NCBI GenBank assembly: GCA_034437075.1
Contig: DAOTVD010000399.1
Span: forward strand, 1 to 50,504
Length of the DNA: 50,504 nt
Reading direction: 5' to 3'
From: DAOTVD01 sp034437075
GTDB taxonomy: Bacteria; Chloroflexota; Anaerolineae; Aggregatilineales; J027
Below are positions 19,003 to 26,967 of the stretch, one piece after another; position 1 is the stretch's first letter; each line of letters opens with the position of its first letter. The notes under the pieces were generated by a model. The model was not told the origin of the DNA. It saw nothing but the letters and a program-made list of their open reading frames with translations, and did not search any database. The translations under genes and the position numbers were made by a program.

Positions 19003-20070
19003 ATGAGTGTTCCAACCTTGCCGGGCATTGATGCCCAAATTGTGACGACACCGCGCCTAACGACGCGCGTCTTATTCGCTGGGCCGGAAGACGGCGAAAC
19101 GGTGCTGTTCATCCATGGTAATGGGTCGTCGGCCACGTTTTGGGAGGAGATCATGCTGGCCTTGCCAGAGGGCTTTCGGGGTATCGCGCCGGATTTGCGC
19201 GGTTATGGCGGGGCTGACCCCGCGCAGAAAATCGACGCCACGCGCGGCGCGGGCGATTGGTCCGAAGACCTGGCCGCCCTTCTCGATCATTTTGGCATCG
19301 GGCGCGCGCATGTGGTCGGCCATTCGCTGGGCGGCGCGATTGTTTGGGAACTCATGGCCGAGCATCCCGCGCGCTTGCGCACCGTGACACTCGTCGCGCC
19401 GGGGTCGCCGTATGGCTTTGCGGGGACGAAAGACGTCGCGGGCACACCCACCCACCCCGATTTCGCGGGCACGGGCGGCGGCATCGTCAACCCGGAATTT
19501 GTGCGCCTGATGTCTGAAGGCGACCGCAGCGAAGACAACCCGCAGGGCTCGCCGCGCGTCGTGATGAATAGCTTCTACTGGAAACCACCCTTTAAGCCCG
19601 CCCGCGAAGAAGATTTACTCTCGTCGATGCTCTCGGAGCATGTCGGCGAGCAAGCCTATCCCGGCGATATGACGACCTCGGAGAATTGGCCGGGCGTGGC
19701 GCCGGGTGTCTGGGGGCCGATTAATGCACTCTCGCCCAAGTATGTCGCGCATAAGGTGCCTAAGTTATTCGAAGCGCAAGAGAAATTCCGCGTGCTATGG
19801 GTGCGCGGCAGCGATGACATGATCGTTTCGGATGCGTCATTCTTTGACTTTGGCGGCCTGGGTGCGGCGGGCTTGTTGCCGGAATACCCCGGCGTGGAGG
19901 TCTTCCCGCCCCAACCCATGATTAGCCAGACGCGCGCCGTGCTGGAAAAATATCAAGAATCCGGCGGCGAATATACCGAAGTGATTATGGAAGATACCGG
20001 CCATACGCCCTACATCGAAAAGCCGGACGAGTTTAACCAACATTTTCACGCCCATTTGAAAGGCGAATAG
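19003..20070 (+). CDS. Alpha/beta hydrolase (355 aa, with inserted cap)
   Basis: A second alpha/beta-hydrolase-fold enzyme, with oxyanion region FIHGNGSSATFW (36-47), nucleophile S108 in VVGHSLGGAIVWE, acid D271 or D272 in RGSDDMIVSD and base H334 in DTGHTPYIEKPDEF. A ~120-residue insertion between strands 6 and 7 (about 140-260, Pro/Gly-rich) should form a cap over the active site. This makes it longer than the 268-aa neighbour and clearly a different subfamily. A GGGAGT lies upstream of the ATG, 15 bp after the previous gene. A terminator hairpin follows 13 bp after its stop. Confidence 0.87.
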   Translation: MSVPTLPGIDAQIVTTPRLTTRVLFAGPEDGETVLFIHGNGSSATFWEEIMLALPEGFRGIAPDLRGYGGADPAQKIDATRGAGDWSEDLAALLDHFGIGRAHVVGHSLGGAIVWELMAEHPARLRTVTLVAPGSPYGFAGTKDVAGTPTHPDFAGTGGGIVNPEFVRLMSEGDRSEDNPQGSPRVVMNSFYWKPPFKPAREEDLLSSMLSEHVGEQAYPGDMTTSENWPGVAPGVWGPINALSPKYVAHKVPKLFEAQEKFRVLWVRGSDDMIVSDASFFDFGGLGAAGLLPEYPGVEVFPPQPMISQTRAVLEKYQESGGEYTEVIMEDTGHTPYIEKPDEFNQHFHAHLKGE

Positions 20071-20082
20071 GGATTTTTATAT

Positions 20083-20108
20083 GAGGAGCTACGGCTCCTC
20101 TTTATTTT
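20083..20108 (+). terminator. Intrinsic terminator after the 355-aa hydrolase gene
   Basis: Perfect 7-bp stem GAGGAGC (20083-20089), TACG tetraloop, GCTCCTC (20094-20100), followed by TTTATTTT. It lies between the hydrolase stop and the next KAS III gene, so it either ends the first transcript or trims expression of the second half of the cluster. Confidence 0.8.
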
Positions 20109-20130
20109 GCAAACGATTATAGGATGCGAG

Positions 20131-21123
20131 ATGACACGCTACGCGCAAATCGTCAGCACTGGGCGCTATGTGCCTGCCAAAGTGATTACCAACGCCGATT
20201 TGGACGCCATGCTGGGCGAGCCTGTCGGGCAATGGCTGGCCGAGAATGTCGGCGTTCGTGCGCGGCATGTGATGGCCGATGACGAATTAACCTCCGATTT
20301 GGCCGTAAACGCCGCCCGCCCGGCCCTAGAGCGCGCCGGAATCACGCCTGCTGAGCTTGATCTCATCATCGTGGCGACCGATACGCCGGATTATATTTCG
20401 CCGGGGACATCGTCTGTTGTGCAGCATAAACTCGGCGCGACCCAGGCCGGAACTTTCGACCTGAACAATGCCTGCGCGGCCTGGGGCACGGGGCTAGATG
20501 TAGCTAGCAAGTACATCATGACCGACACGGACTATAACCATGTGCTGGTTGTTGGCGCTTACGGCATGTCGCGCTATGTCGATTGGTCGGATAAACGCAC
20601 CTGCACCGTCTTTGCCGATGGCGCGGGCGCGGTGATCTTGCAACCCAGCGACCAGCCCGGTTTCTTGGGCGGAAAAATCCTGGCGGATGGGGCCTATCAT
20701 GACTATATGGGCGTCTATGCGGGCGGCACGGCGGCGATCACGGGCGGCGAGAACACCGCGCGGCAAGCGCTCAGCTTGCAAAAACGCTATCCGCCCGACA
20801 TCAACGATAGGCACTGGCCGCCCCTAGTGCGTGACCTGATGACCAAAATCGGGCGCTCGGTGAGCGCTATCGACAAAATCTACTTTACGCAAATCAATCT
20901 GCGCACGATTGAGCACGTCATGCGCGAGCTTGATCTCCCGATGCATAAAACGCACACGATTATGGATAAGTGGGGCTATACTGGCTCGGCATGTATGCCG
21001 ATGGCCCTGGACGATGCGATTGAGCAAGGGCTTGGCCCGCGTCCCGGCGAATTGGTCGTCTTTTGCAGCAGTGGCGCGGGCTTCACGATGACGGCGGGCG
21101 CGTTTATCTGGACGGTCAAATAA
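20131..21123 (+). CDS. KAS III-like enzyme lacking the catalytic His and Asn
   Basis: A 330-aa FabH-like protein. The nucleophile is C115 in FDLNNACAAWGTGL. Where FabH has the HQANLR histidine, this protein has Y-F-T253-Q-I-N-L-R. Where FabH has the YGN asparagine it has W-G-Y283-T. With both decarboxylation residues gone, it is unlikely to act as a classical FabH. KAS III relatives that lost this pair include acyltransferases. I start at ATG 20131 (AGGA eight bases upstream, N-terminus RYAQIVSTGRYVPAKVIT typical of the family). An upstream TTG at 20107 falls in the terminator tail. The next ligase gene begins 27 bp downstream. Confidence 0.87.
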   Translation: MTRYAQIVSTGRYVPAKVITNADLDAMLGEPVGQWLAENVGVRARHVMADDELTSDLAVNAARPALERAGITPAELDLIIVATDTPDYISPGTSSVVQHKLGATQAGTFDLNNACAAWGTGLDVASKYIMTDTDYNHVLVVGAYGMSRYVDWSDKRTCTVFADGAGAVILQPSDQPGFLGGKILADGAYHDYMGVYAGGTAAITGGENTARQALSLQKRYPPDINDRHWPPLVRDLMTKIGRSVSAIDKIYFTQINLRTIEHVMRELDLPMHKTHTIMDKWGYTGSACMPMALDDAIEQGLGPRPGELVVFCSSGAGFTMTAGAFIWTVK

Positions 21124-21150
21124 GATTATGAGTTTTGGAGCACAGATCGT

Positions 21151-22686
21151 ATGTTTATAGGCGATTATATGGGCCGCCGGGCCTTATATACCCCCGACAT
21201 GCTTGCGGTTGTGGATGCTAGTCAAGACCCGCATCGGCAGTTTACCTATGCCGAGATGAATGAACGGGCCGACAAGCTGGCCAATTGGTTACAAACCGAA
21301 GCGGGCATCGTCCAAGGGGATCGGGTGGGTATCCTGGCGGGCAATGGCGTCGAAATTCTGGATGCATTTTTTGCTTGCGGCAAACTGGGGGCTATCCTGG
21401 CGCCGTATAACTGGCGCTTGCATTGGCGCGAACTCGTGCAAATCATGGATGTGACGACCCCGCGCGCGCTCATCTACTCGGATACATATCGCGAAGCCGT
21501 AGCGCATATCACAGACGCAGCGCGCTACATCAAGCAAGTCTTGCATATCGGGGCTGAAGGCGTCGCGGGCAGTTCCCCCTATGAAGCGACCCTACAAGCC
21601 GCGCCCCCTACCCCGGTCATGACCGCCAGCCTAGCTGAGGAGGACATCGCGTGTTTGATCTTCACAGGTGGGACGACGGGCCTACCCAAAGGCGCGCAAG
21701 TGAGCCATCGTATGATCGCTTGGAACACGCTCAACACCATGCTGCACGACATCCGCCCCGGCGATACCACGGTCAACGTCTTTCCGATGTTTCATACGGG
21801 CGGCTTGTTGGTGTATACCTTACCCTTGCTTATCGCGGGGGGAACGGTGGTGTTAACCGGGGCGTTTGATCCGGCGCAAGTGCTCGCGCTGATACAGGAT
21901 TACCGCGCGACCTTTTTCGCGGGCGTGCCGGTGATGTATCAGATGCTGACCCAGGCGGATAATTGGGCTGAGGCTGATCTAAGCGGCTTGCGCTTCTGTA
22001 CCAGTGGCGGTTCGCCCTTGCCCGTCGCGCTCATCGAGAAATATACGCAGGAAAAAGGCGTGCGCTTCAAGCAAGGTTTTGGCATGTCGGAATTCGGGCC
22101 GGGGATTTTTGCCCTGGCCCCCGAAGACGCGCTTCGTAAAGCGGGCAGCATCGGCAGGCCGAATTTCTTCGTCGAAGCGCGCATCGTCGATGATAACAAT
22201 CGCCCGCTAGGGCCGAATGAGGTGGGTGAATTGGTCTTGCGCGGGCCATCCATGTGCAGCGGCTATTTCAATATGCCCAAACAGAGCCAAGAAGCGGTTG
22301 ATGAAAATGGCTTTTTTCATACAGGCGACCTGGCGATCTATGATGACGAATTCTACTTTTATATCGTAGATCGTAAAAAAGACATGTTCATCAGCGGGGG
22401 CGAAAACATTTATCCGGCGGAGATCGAACAAGCGCTGTACCAACATCCGGCAGTGCATATGTGCGCGGTGATTGGTGTGCCGGACGCGCAATGGGGCGAA
22501 GTGGGCAAGGCTTTGGTCGTGCTGGCGCGCAACGCCTCTGCCACGGAGGCGGAACTTATCGCGCATTTGCAAGCGTATCTGGCGCGCTATAAAGTGCCTA
22601 GAAGCGTCGAGTTTGTCGAGACTTTGCCCATTTCGGGGGCGGGGAAAGTCCTCAAGCGCGAATTGCGCGCGCAATACAGCGGTTGA
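21151..22686 (+). CDS. AMP-forming acyl-CoA ligase (second copy)
   Basis: A 511-aa adenylate-forming ligase: P-loop FTGGTTGLPKG (171-181), GFGMSEFGPG (309-318), TGDLA (391-395), DRKKDMFISGGENIYPAE (407-424) and catalytic K499 in ISGAGKVLKREL. The A5 motif GMSEFGP differs from GMTETSP of the 16607 ligase, so the two probably take different acyl groups. It pairs with the KAS III-like gene just upstream. Its last bases are part of a duplicated 19-bp sequence that continues into the intergenic region. Substrate cannot be assigned. Confidence 0.93.
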   Translation: MFIGDYMGRRALYTPDMLAVVDASQDPHRQFTYAEMNERADKLANWLQTEAGIVQGDRVGILAGNGVEILDAFFACGKLGAILAPYNWRLHWRELVQIMDVTTPRALIYSDTYREAVAHITDAARYIKQVLHIGAEGVAGSSPYEATLQAAPPTPVMTASLAEEDIACLIFTGGTTGLPKGAQVSHRMIAWNTLNTMLHDIRPGDTTVNVFPMFHTGGLLVYTLPLLIAGGTVVLTGAFDPAQVLALIQDYRATFFAGVPVMYQMLTQADNWAEADLSGLRFCTSGGSPLPVALIEKYTQEKGVRFKQGFGMSEFGPGIFALAPEDALRKAGSIGRPNFFVEARIVDDNNRPLGPNEVGELVLRGPSMCSGYFNMPKQSQEAVDENGFFHTGDLAIYDDEFYFYIVDRKKDMFISGGENIYPAEIEQALYQHPAVHMCAVIGVPDAQWGEVGKALVVLARNASATEAELIAHLQAYLARYKVPRSVEFVETLPISGAGKVLKRELRAQYSG

Positions 22687-22729
22687 AACTGCGCAAAATA
22701 CGTGAAACTGCGCAAACGCGCAAAATACG
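22684..22729. repeat. Tandem direct repeat upstream of the Liv binding-protein gene
   Basis: TGAAACTGCGCAAAATACG at 22684-22702 is followed at once by a second copy carrying an 8-bp internal insertion (TGAAACTGCGCAAA, CGCGCAAA, ATACG; 22703-22729). The ligase stop codon TGA is the first three bases of the repeat. The position 122 bp before the binding-protein start suggests a possible regulator site, but a simple tandem duplication is equally possible. Confidence 0.6.
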
Positions 22730-22850
22730 CTAGAATAACGCGCGTGAAATGATGCGATTTTAGCATCACTGGGCTATGTCAATCTGTATATCCGGGGTGT
22801 GTCCCCTGATATGAAAATTGTTGTCAAATAGTGTCTTTGAAGGAGTTACC

Positions 22851-24092
22851 ATGTCTCGTAAATTGCGTGTATTGATAGTGTTTGTCTTGGCGGTGGGCTT
22901 GGTCGCGGCGATTGGGTCGTCCAATGCTCAGGAAGGCGAGCCGCTACGCATCGGCGTGTTGACCGATCATAGTGGTGCGCTCTCGATTTATGGCTTCGAG
23001 CAAACCCAGGGCTTTGAACTGGGCCTAGAATACGCGACCGATAACACGATGGTAGTGGCCGGGCGCCCCCTTGAAGTGATTGTGCGCGACAATGGCGGTG
23101 ATACCGACACAGCTATTGCGGATGCTCGCGAGTTGATCGAAAGTGAAGGCGTTGAAATTCTGGTAGGCACGGTGAGTTCTACCGTGACGCTCAGCCTACA
23201 AGCCAGTGCGATTGAGTACGATGTCATCTTGATGGCAGGGCCAGCGGCGACCCCCTCCATCACCGCCGATAACTTTAATGTGAACACCTTCCGCGTGTGC
23301 CGGAATAGCTTCCAGGATGCTTTCGCGGCGGCGCAGTTCGGCCTTAATGAGTACGGCAGCAATTATGTTCAGTTGGCGCCGGACAGTGCCTTTGGTGTGG
23401 GGTCGGCAGGCGCGTTTGACTTCGCCCTGCAAAACCTGGGCGCCGAAGCCGTGCGCGAGACCATTTTGGTCGCAGCAGATACGACCGACTTTACCCCCGC
23501 GATTACCGAAGTGCTGGATAGCGGTGCAGACTTTGTTGTGGTCACCTGGGCGGGCGCTAGCGGTGTGACGCTCTTTAACCAGATGGCGGAATTGGGCTTG
23601 CAAGATGAAATGGGTATGCTCACCGGCTTCAACTCCAACGATATTCAAGATCAATTGCAGACCAACACCACTGGCGACCGGGGCTTCATCGTCTATCACT
23701 ACACCCTGCCAGATACCGAAATCAACGACTGGATGATCGAGCGCTACGCCGAAGCATATGACGACGTGCCCGATCTGTTCAGCGAATGCGGTTTCGCGAC
23801 CGCGCAAGCGTTGGTCGCTGCTCTGGGAGAAACCGACGGCGATACCTTCCCCGAGAACATGATCCCTGCGCTAGAAGGCTTGACCTTCGATGGCCCCAAA
23901 GGTGAATACTTCATCCGCCCCGAAGATCATCAGGCGCTAGTGCCCATGTACATCATCGAAATGATTGATCCGGACTCCGAAACATTCGAATACTACGAAC
24001 TGCTCGATACGGTCTCCGCAGAGGATACCGCCCCACCCTGCCTGGCGCCGGGCCGCTCTAGCGATACGGTAGAATGCCCGCCTGCTGAATAA
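22851..24092 (+). CDS. livK: Liv-type ABC importer substrate-binding protein
   Basis: A periplasmic-binding-fold protein of 413 aa. A signal peptide covers residues 1-26 (MSRK, hydrophobic core LRVLIVFVLAVGLVAAIG, cleavage likely after SNA before QEG). There is no lipobox Cys. The mature part begins LRIGVLTDHSGALSIYG, typical of LivJ/LivK-like proteins, and runs to the usual length. I start at 22851 because of the GAAGGAG seven bases upstream and the intact signal peptide. Such proteins bind branched amino acids, amides, urea or aromatic/aliphatic acids. Next to acyl-CoA ligases a carboxylic acid is attractive but unproven. A stem-loop follows the stop, a common way to make more binding protein than transporter. 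Confidence 0.88.
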   Translation: MSRKLRVLIVFVLAVGLVAAIGSSNAQEGEPLRIGVLTDHSGALSIYGFEQTQGFELGLEYATDNTMVVAGRPLEVIVRDNGGDTDTAIADARELIESEGVEILVGTVSSTVTLSLQASAIEYDVILMAGPAATPSITADNFNVNTFRVCRNSFQDAFAAAQFGLNEYGSNYVQLAPDSAFGVGSAGAFDFALQNLGAEAVRETILVAADTTDFTPAITEVLDSGADFVVVTWAGASGVTLFNQMAELGLQDEMGMLTGFNSNDIQDQLQTNTTGDRGFIVYHYTLPDTEINDWMIERYAEAYDDVPDLFSECGFATAQALVAALGETDGDTFPENMIPALEGLTFDGPKGEYFIRPEDHQALVPMYIIEMIDPDSETFEYYELLDTVSAEDTAPPCLAPGRSSDTVECPPAE

Positions 24093-24120
24093 TCCGGGCC
24101 GCATATCGTCGTTGTTTGTT

Positions 24121-24152
24121 GGGCAGAGCCGCTAGGTTCTGCCCAATCTTTA
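24121..24152 (+). terminator. Stem-loop between binding-protein and livG genes
   Basis: Ten-bp stem GGGCAGAGCC (24121-24130) with GGTTCTGCCC (24135-24144), one G-T pair, loop GCTA, then AATCTTTATAT. The T run is short, so it is probably a leaky terminator or mRNA 3'-end stabiliser rather than a complete stop before livG. Confidence 0.65.
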
Positions 24153-24183
24153 TATACGTCATGTTTTTTGAGGACGATAGACC

Positions 24184-24981
24184 ATGAGTGATATTATTTT
24201 GGAGGCGCAAGCCCTGCGCAAGACATTCGGCGGTCTGGTGGCCGTGCGCGATGTCAGCTTGCAGGTGCAGCGCGGCCATTTACATAGCATTATCGGCCCC
24301 AATGGCGCCGGAAAAACGACTTTTTTTAATTTGTTGAGCGGCAATTTGCGCCCCACTAACGGCAAACTGTTCTACAAAGGGCGCGACATCACGCGCATGC
24401 CGCTTCATCGCCGCGCGCATATCGGTATTGGGCGCTCGTTTCAGATCACCAATATTTTCCCCAGCCTGAGCGTTTATGAGAATGTGCGGCTCGCGGCCCA
24501 AGCTATGGATAGTGCCTCGATGGTGACCTTCGTAAATTATCAGCGGTTTGGCAGCTATGAAGCCAAAGCCCTGGATGCCATTGACCTAGTCGGCTTGCGC
24601 GGTCGTGAGCGTGTGCTGGGTAGCGCCCTGGCCCATGGCGAAAAACGCAAGCTAGAACTTGCTATGATCGTGGCCGCCGACCCCGAATTGATGTTGTTAG
24701 ACGAACCGACAGCGGGCATGGCCACCGAGCAAGTTCCCGAATTGATCGGCACCATTGATGAAATCCGCCAACAAGGCGCGCGGACAATCATGCTGGTGGA
24801 ACACAATATGAGCGTGGTCATGAGCGTATCGGATCGCATTAGCGTGATGCACAATGGCGCCTTGTTGGCCGAGGGTACGCCCGCCGAAATTGCCCAAAAC
24901 GAGAATGTACAAAATGCGTATTTGGGCGAGTTCTATGGCGATCTGATGCAGGATGAAGTTACCAAGGGTGGCATGGCATGA
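24184..24981 (+). CDS. livG: Liv-type ABC importer ATPase (LivG-like)
   Basis: A 265-aa ABC ATPase. Walker A is GPNGAGKTT (38-46), the signature is LAHGEKRKLELA in place of the textbook LSGGQ (usual for LivG), and Walker B is LMLLDEPTAGM followed by the H-loop LVEHNMSVVM. The C-terminal NAYLGE motif is LivG-typical. A GAGGA lies upstream of the ATG. The stop overlaps the livF start (ATGA). It powers uptake with the ATPase at 24978 and the two permeases downstream. Confidence 0.92.
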   Translation: MSDIILEAQALRKTFGGLVAVRDVSLQVQRGHLHSIIGPNGAGKTTFFNLLSGNLRPTNGKLFYKGRDITRMPLHRRAHIGIGRSFQITNIFPSLSVYENVRLAAQAMDSASMVTFVNYQRFGSYEAKALDAIDLVGLRGRERVLGSALAHGEKRKLELAMIVAADPELMLLDEPTAGMATEQVPELIGTIDEIRQQGARTIMLVEHNMSVVMSVSDRISVMHNGALLAEGTPAEIAQNENVQNAYLGEFYGDLMQDEVTKGGMA

Positions 24982-25685
24982 GCGAGACGATTTTAGCTAT
25001 CGAGCAGATCGAAACATTCATCGGCCAGTTTCATATCCTAGAAGGCGTGGCCTTTGCCGTGCCAAAGGGCAGCATCACCGTTATTTTAGGGCGCAATGGT
25101 GCGGGCAAAACGACCACCTTACGCAGTATCATGGGCCTAACGCCCATTAAAAACGGCACGATTCGCTTTGAAGGCCGCGATATTAGCCGCTTGCGGCCCT
25201 ATAATATCGCGCAGTTGGGGATCGGCTATGTGCCTGAACATCGGGCCATCTTCCGCGATTTGACCGTAGAGGAAAATCTGCGCATTGCCGAACGCAGCAA
25301 TGGCGATTTTGCCAACCGTTCCGAATTTATTTTTGACCTCTTTCCCGATCTCAAGCGCTTCTATCGCCTGCCCGGCGGTAGCCTCTCCGGCGGCCAGCAG
25401 CAGATGCTCGCCGTGGCGCGCGGGTTGGTGCCAGAAAATCGCCTGCTGCTGATTGACGAACCGAGCGAAGGGCTAGCCCCGGTCATCATCGAAGGCATGA
25501 TGGCCGCCATCCAGCAACTTTCGACTTATACGACGGTGCTGCTGGTAGAGCAGAATTTCCGTATGGCCAGCCAACTAGGCCAGCAATATATCATCATCGA
25601 AGAGGGTAAATCCGTCGCGCAGGGCCGTATGGCCGACCTGGCCAATGATCCAGCTTTGATCCAGCGGTATTTGGGCGCGGCTTAG
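24978..25685 (+). CDS. livF: Liv-type ABC importer ATPase (LivF-like)
   Basis: A 235-aa ABC ATPase with Walker A GRNGAGKTTT, Q-loop region near MGLTP, the signature SLSGGQQQMLAVAR, Walker B LLLIDEPSEGLAP and a C-terminal QRYLGA, all hallmarks of LivF. The ATG overlaps the livG stop by 4 bp, so the two ATPases are coupled for 1:1 synthesis. The permease gene follows after 15 bp. Confidence 0.93.
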   Translation: MSETILAIEQIETFIGQFHILEGVAFAVPKGSITVILGRNGAGKTTTLRSIMGLTPIKNGTIRFEGRDISRLRPYNIAQLGIGYVPEHRAIFRDLTVEENLRIAERSNGDFANRSEFIFDLFPDLKRFYRLPGGSLSGGQQQMLAVARGLVPENRLLLIDEPSEGLAPVIIEGMMAAIQQLSTYTTVLLVEQNFRMASQLGQQYIIIEEGKSVAQGRMADLANDPALIQRYLGAA

Positions 25686-25700
25686 GCAAAAGAGTTTATT

Positions 25701-26954
25701 ATGATGACAAGCGAAACCTTAACCTTGATTATCTTATATTTTGGCCTGACGACTGTCCTGGGCGGCCTGCTGATGTCGTGGCGCTTCGTGCAGTTGCGGC
25801 GCGATGCCATGGCCGGGGCCTTCAGCGGATTCGGCGCGGCGTTGGTCGGGCTGGGGGTGCCGGGCTTGGCGGCGTTGTGGGTCGGCGCGCAGCCCAAAAA
25901 GTTGGGCTTGGTGGAAAGCCAACTCGAAGCGGATAAAACCGATGACGGCCCCCGCTTTGAATTGGAAAGCAATGTGCTATGGGGTATGGGCGCATTCGCG
26001 TTCATGTGGCTGACGCTGGGCGTTTTGGCGGCCAACACGGAACCAAGCCGCTTTATGGTTGTGCTGGCCCAAGGCATGTATGAAGGCACGCTGATCTTTT
26101 TGGTAGCGGCGGGCCTGAGCATTATCTTCGGCCTGATGGATGTCTTGAATCTGGCGCAAGGTGCCTTGTTCATGATTGGGGCGTATATGGCGGCGGAAGT
26201 TTTCGGCGGTCTGCGGCCCGATATGGGTCTGTATCCGGCGTTTTTCTTGGCGTTGTTGGCGGCCTTCTTGCTCGGCGGTGGCGTGGGATATGTCATGGAA
26301 GCCTATTTGATACGCCCGACCTATTCGCGCATTTTCTTTCAACTCGTCTTGACCTTCGGTGTGGCCCTGGCCCTGACCGAAGTCGTCATCGCGCGCTATG
26401 GCACCGAAGGTATCGCGCCGCTCGATCTGGATTTGGCCAGTGGTGAGGACAGCCTGCTGACAGGGCTGGTGCCAGGCACGCGCATCCAAGCCTATTGGAT
26501 ATTCATGATTGCTATCGGCTTGGTGTTGATGGTGGGCGTGCAATATCTCTTGCAGAATACGCGCATTGGCATCATCATCCGCGCGGGCGTGCAGGATAGC
26601 GAAATGGTCGAAGCCTTGGGCGTGAATGTGCGCTTGGTCTTTACGGTTGTGTTTATGCTGGGCGCGGCGTTGGCATCGCTAGGTGGCGCCGTGGCCAGTG
26701 GCTTTTTGCCCCCTACCCCATTGATGGGCGACATCTTTTTGCTGCAAGCTATCGCCGTGGTGATTATCGGCGGGTTGGGTAGCTATTCCGGCACGGCGGT
26801 TGCAGCGATTGTGATGGGCATCAGCGGGGCGGTGGCCAGCCATTTTGCTTTTGTGGAGTTTAATTCAGACGCGCTGGGCTCAACGGCGGTATTGGTCGTG
26901 TTGCTCATTGTGTTGTTCATCAAACCAACGGGCCTGTTCGGGCGAAGTCATTAA
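25701..26954 (+). CDS. livH: Liv-type ABC permease (LivH-like) with N-terminal extension
   Basis: A 417-aa membrane protein. The canonical LivH core starts only at about residue 120 (AQGMYEGTLIFLVAAGLS, then LMDVLNLAQGALFMIGAY) and ends normally (VLFIKPTGLFG). The first ~115 residues add about three extra hydrophobic segments (6-24, 39-61, 93-111) and a hydrophilic linker (63-90). I see no better internal start with a Shine-Dalgarno, and the reading frame and codon use are continuous, so the extension looks genuine. The core should form the pore with the permease at 26968. Confidence 0.88.
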   Translation: MMTSETLTLIILYFGLTTVLGGLLMSWRFVQLRRDAMAGAFSGFGAALVGLGVPGLAALWVGAQPKKLGLVESQLEADKTDDGPRFELESNVLWGMGAFAFMWLTLGVLAANTEPSRFMVVLAQGMYEGTLIFLVAAGLSIIFGLMDVLNLAQGALFMIGAYMAAEVFGGLRPDMGLYPAFFLALLAAFLLGGGVGYVMEAYLIRPTYSRIFFQLVLTFGVALALTEVVIARYGTEGIAPLDLDLASGEDSLLTGLVPGTRIQAYWIFMIAIGLVLMVGVQYLLQNTRIGIIIRAGVQDSEMVEALGVNVRLVFTVVFMLGAALASLGGAVASGFLPPTPLMGDIFLLQAIAVVIIGGLGSYSGTAVAAIVMGISGAVASHFAFVEFNSDALGSTAVLVVLLIVLFIKPTGLFGRSH

Positions 26955-26967
26955 AGGAGCGCATAAC

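Noticed and set aside
20107..20130. TTG start for the second KAS III gene
   Set aside because: The TTG falls in the T tail of the terminator and adds eight residues with no family match. ATG 20131 has a ribosome site and the usual N-terminus.
23196..23807. 203-aa minus-strand frame under the binding-protein gene
   Set aside because: The plus strand there encodes a periplasmic binding protein with signal peptide. The antisense frame has no support.
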